Below, one piece after another: positions 61,601 to 64,000 of a stretch of 64,000 nucleotides of DNA. The stretch lies in the NCBI GenBank assembly GCA_023213395.1, contig CM041465.1:112165741-112229740 (forward strand), written 5' to 3'. This DNA is from Cycas panzhihuaensis (Eukaryota > Cycadophyta). The notes below the pieces were generated by a model that ran no database searches, had not been told where the DNA came from, and was given only the letters and a program-made list of their open reading frames with translations. Numbering within the stretch: the first letter of the stretch is position 1; each line of letters begins with the position of its first letter. The translations under genes and the position numbers were made by a program.

Positions 61601-62090
61601 ATTGGTTTGATTTCTAATATGGATAACCTATATGCTTTCAGGAAGTAATGGATGATGTTCATAGTACATAATGGACGAGGGCTATGCAAGGAGAAATATA
61701 TGCATTGGAGAAGAATAACTCATGGGACCTAGTAGAACTTCCACAAGGTTAAGAAACTATTGGTTGCGGGTGTCTCTACAAAAAGAAAATAGATGTTGAT
61801 AGAAAAGTTGAAAGATACAGAGAAAGATTAGTGGCAAAAGATTTTATAAAAAAGTAGGTATAAATTTCCATAAAATCCTTTTGCTAATTATCAAGCTTAT
61901 TTTATCTGAGTTATATTAGCATTAGTGGCTTCACTTAATTTAGAGTTAGAGAAATTAGATGTTAAAACAACAATTCTATATGGAGATTTGGAGGAGGAAA
62001 TATATATGGAACAACCAGAAGGCTTTGTACTAAATGGCAAAAATAGACTTATTTGTGTTTCACAAAAACCTAGCCTCTTATTTACTTTTA
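58674..62090 (+). mobile_element. Copia element D3 (LTR to partial RT), nested in B3
   Basis: 5' LTR 58674-59188 (TGTTGGG start), 515 bp, matching D1 at both ends but lacking the GC-rich hairpin block of about 125 bp. Primer-binding site tggtattggagcc at 59191-59203. Gag-pol runs to about 62090, where it breaks off inside RT. No 3' LTR is visible in the window. Confidence 0.8.
59260..62090 (+). pseudogene. Copia gag-pol remnant of D3
   Basis: ATG 59260 opens a copia Gag (KFNGKNNFMLWKLKAYDVLV, then a TAG in place of a codon), continuing with DDDEWEDLDKRSLSIIYLCL. A zinc knuckle reads CWYCNKTRHLKKD near 59953, and a protease-like LLDLGDSHHMS near 60122. The pre-integrase domain has VRHVPKLKRNMISLGELDS (60285-60345), and WHKRLGHISKKGLEEV is near 60520. 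The integrase core shows WIDNGGEFDS near 60890 and a decayed YTP-NGI motif. RT has LEKLDVKTTILYGDLEEEIY and MEQPEGFVL (about 61945-62040), then ends. Stops and frameshifts are frequent, but the Gag opening is well preserved. Confidence 0.8.
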
Positions 62091-64000
62091 TACTTTTGAT
62101 ATATTTCTTGTAAGGTTTCATGAGGAAAAATAAATGATGGACTTGTTTTATGATAAGTTAGACCATGTTTTGATGAATTATTATATTTATTTGCTTAAGG
62201 ATATATAATGAATGATGATGTATTATATATTTATGTTACAACCTATTGATGATTAATACTTATGGCATTAAAATTTTCTCTTTCATAATCACTTTGATTG
62301 AACTTCTCCTTTAAAACTTTCCATTTTTACATTTTTCTTGATTTCACCAAATCTCTTTGCACTTGGTCATTTCTGGGCTTATACTCATCATTTTTATTGT
62401 ATTTTAGGTCTCTTTCCTCATTAATAAAGTCATTTGTACTTAAATTTATGATTAAAATTTAATTTTTGTCTTTTAATGAACTAATTTTCACTTTCCCATT
62501 TATCACATTTTTGGTGTTGCCAAAAATATGACTGATCATATTTTTAGAGTAAAGCCACATTTTGGTAGGTCTAAAGATGTAACTGGTCATGTTCTTGACT
62601 ATTATGCATGCAAAACTCAGCCAACATACTGGTTTTTTATATGTTGGCACCTAGATTTAATGAAATCTTATCTTTCAAATGCCTTGGAATGATCAAGAGG
62701 GTATTTTTATTGATGATTGAGAGTTAAAGAGTCAAGAGATCAAGTTTTTTGTGTGATTTATTGGAGATTTAAAGACTTTTTAAAGATTACTATTGTTGTT
62801 ATTTAGGGATTAGCTTTTGTTGGTGCTTTTGGGTGAAATCAAGAGGAAGATTTGATATTGAAGCTTGTTGCCCTATTGATGTTTGAATCTTGATGGTTTT
62901 CTTCTCAAATTTCAACACTTTTCTTATTACTTTTAGCCTCAAAAGTCTTCACTAATGGTAAGATCTTTCCTATTTGGTTTCTTATCATTTCACTGCTTGT
63001 TGGAGCTTGTTTTATGCTCATAATTTACTTTCTCTTTTCGCTAGTTTTTGTGGTGATCTTGTACTTGTTCTTGACTTGGAATCTTTACTAAACGATTAGC
63101 CCTTTGTGGGGTTTCAAAGAGATAATCTGAGGTGAAGCATGGTCATCTCTTCACTATCTAAATAGCTATCTCTTCCTATTATTTCATAGCAGTCTCAATT
63201 CTAAGTGGTTTATTGTCTCTTTTGGCTTATATTTGGCTATGGTTTAGCCTCTAGTGCTTGTTGTCTTTCTTTCTTTACTTGTTTTAAAGGAAAGTTTAGA
63301 GAAATTTGATCAAAAGGAAGAAAAAGAGCCATTCTGAGGCAGAAGTTTACTATAGGAAATTAGTCTTGGTTGTGATGCTTGCATGATTTCACTCTTTGAT
63401 TTGGTCTTCTTCCTTTAAAAATAAAAAATCTGATTGGTGAATGATACATATATTTAACTTTTTAGATTAATAGAGGTTCAAGGATCCTTTTGGAGTCCCT
63501 TTTGCTCCAATTGTGATAAAATTTCCAAGTTGTGTGTATTATTTCTTATATGGGGATTATGGTTGGAGTATGATTACTTGAATGCATCATTAATAGTCTA
63601 AAAATTCATTTAAAATAATATTAATATATCTTTAAAATTTCTCTTTTTCATCGTAGAAATTTGATTTAAAAGAAAGATAGCATGCGTGTAAGATAGAGAG
63701 CTTATTCATTAATATTGCTTATTATTGAATCTTTTAAAATATTGCATAAGCAATTACATGTTGTGTCGCATCTCATATTAGTACTTTTCTTTTCATAATG
63801 AAGTGTGTGTTGTATATAATAGAGATAGTTGTATACTTACATTAGTATGTTTCATTTTTAAAGCAAAAAATAACAAAAGTATATTGCATGCATCTAGCTT
63901 TGTTTGTTTGTTTGTTTAAAGTAGAATAGGTCTTGTGGTTTCATTGATTGCCTTTGATCATTTTATTTTATCTTGTTTAAACAACAATAAAAAGACATAA
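62091..64000. other. No feature recognised
   Basis: AT-rich sequence after the broken RT of D3. It should include the missing halves of D3, B3 or E if these were intact, but none is recognisable. A short (TTTG)n run occurs at about 63900-63917. The minus-strand frame at 62459-62650 has no domain. Confidence 0.3.

Noticed and set aside
1-64000. tRNA, rRNA or other structured RNA genes
   Set aside because: No cloverleaf with A and B boxes or rRNA-like stretch was recognised; the tRNA-like words found are primer-binding sites next to LTRs.

Overview
The window looks like a gene-poor stretch of a large nuclear genome from a land plant. It is AT-rich and consists mostly of old, nested, heavily mutated LTR retrotransposons. 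It holds one well-preserved host gene, a plant-type pectin methylesterase (PME) with an N-terminal inhibitor domain. The age and density of the retroelement layers would fit a gymnosperm or a similar giant genome, but that is inference; nothing here fixes the species.

Layout. (1) 1-8460: copy C1 of a composite element carrying, on the minus strand, a plant mobile domain (PMD)/coiled-coil gene and, on the plus strand, a separate archaeal-type RNase H (aRNH) domain. The rest of the element is long non-coding sequence with conserved splice-donor-like sites. (2) About 8880-9520: LTR-like remnant. (3) 9524-21256: Ty1/copia element B1. Element A1, a gag-only LTR element (11989-15854), is nested inside it, and a solo LTR, D1 (19757-20396), lies inside its RT/RNase H region. 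(4) 21262-24000: head-to-head fragments of family A. (5) 24000-25390: nothing recognised. (6) 25391-28731: the PME gene with its upstream region and 3' end, visibly richer in GC than its surroundings. (7) 28732-31053: nothing recognised. (8) 31054-33350: inverted fragment C3 of the composite element. (9) 34031-40860: copy C2, the most complete copy seen. (10) 41480-42257: gag remnant, probably Ty3/gypsy. (11) 44300-48914: minus-strand copia element F. (12) 49994-62090: nested stack B2, D2, E (minus), B3, D3, all copia-like. (13) 62091-64000: nothing recognised.

The only gene likely to make a working protein is the PME: two exons, 602 residues, all catalytic motifs present, a membrane anchor and two RRLL processing motifs. 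All retroelement reading frames carry stops and frameshifts. The most unusual structure is the C family. Three copies (C1, C2, inverted C3) pair an antisense PMD gene with a sense RNase H domain, contain large palindromes, and repeat modules with conserved GTAAG sites. No reverse transcriptase, integrase or transposase was recognised in them. All homologies were judged by eye from the sequence; no database search was possible, so boundaries of decayed elements are approximate.
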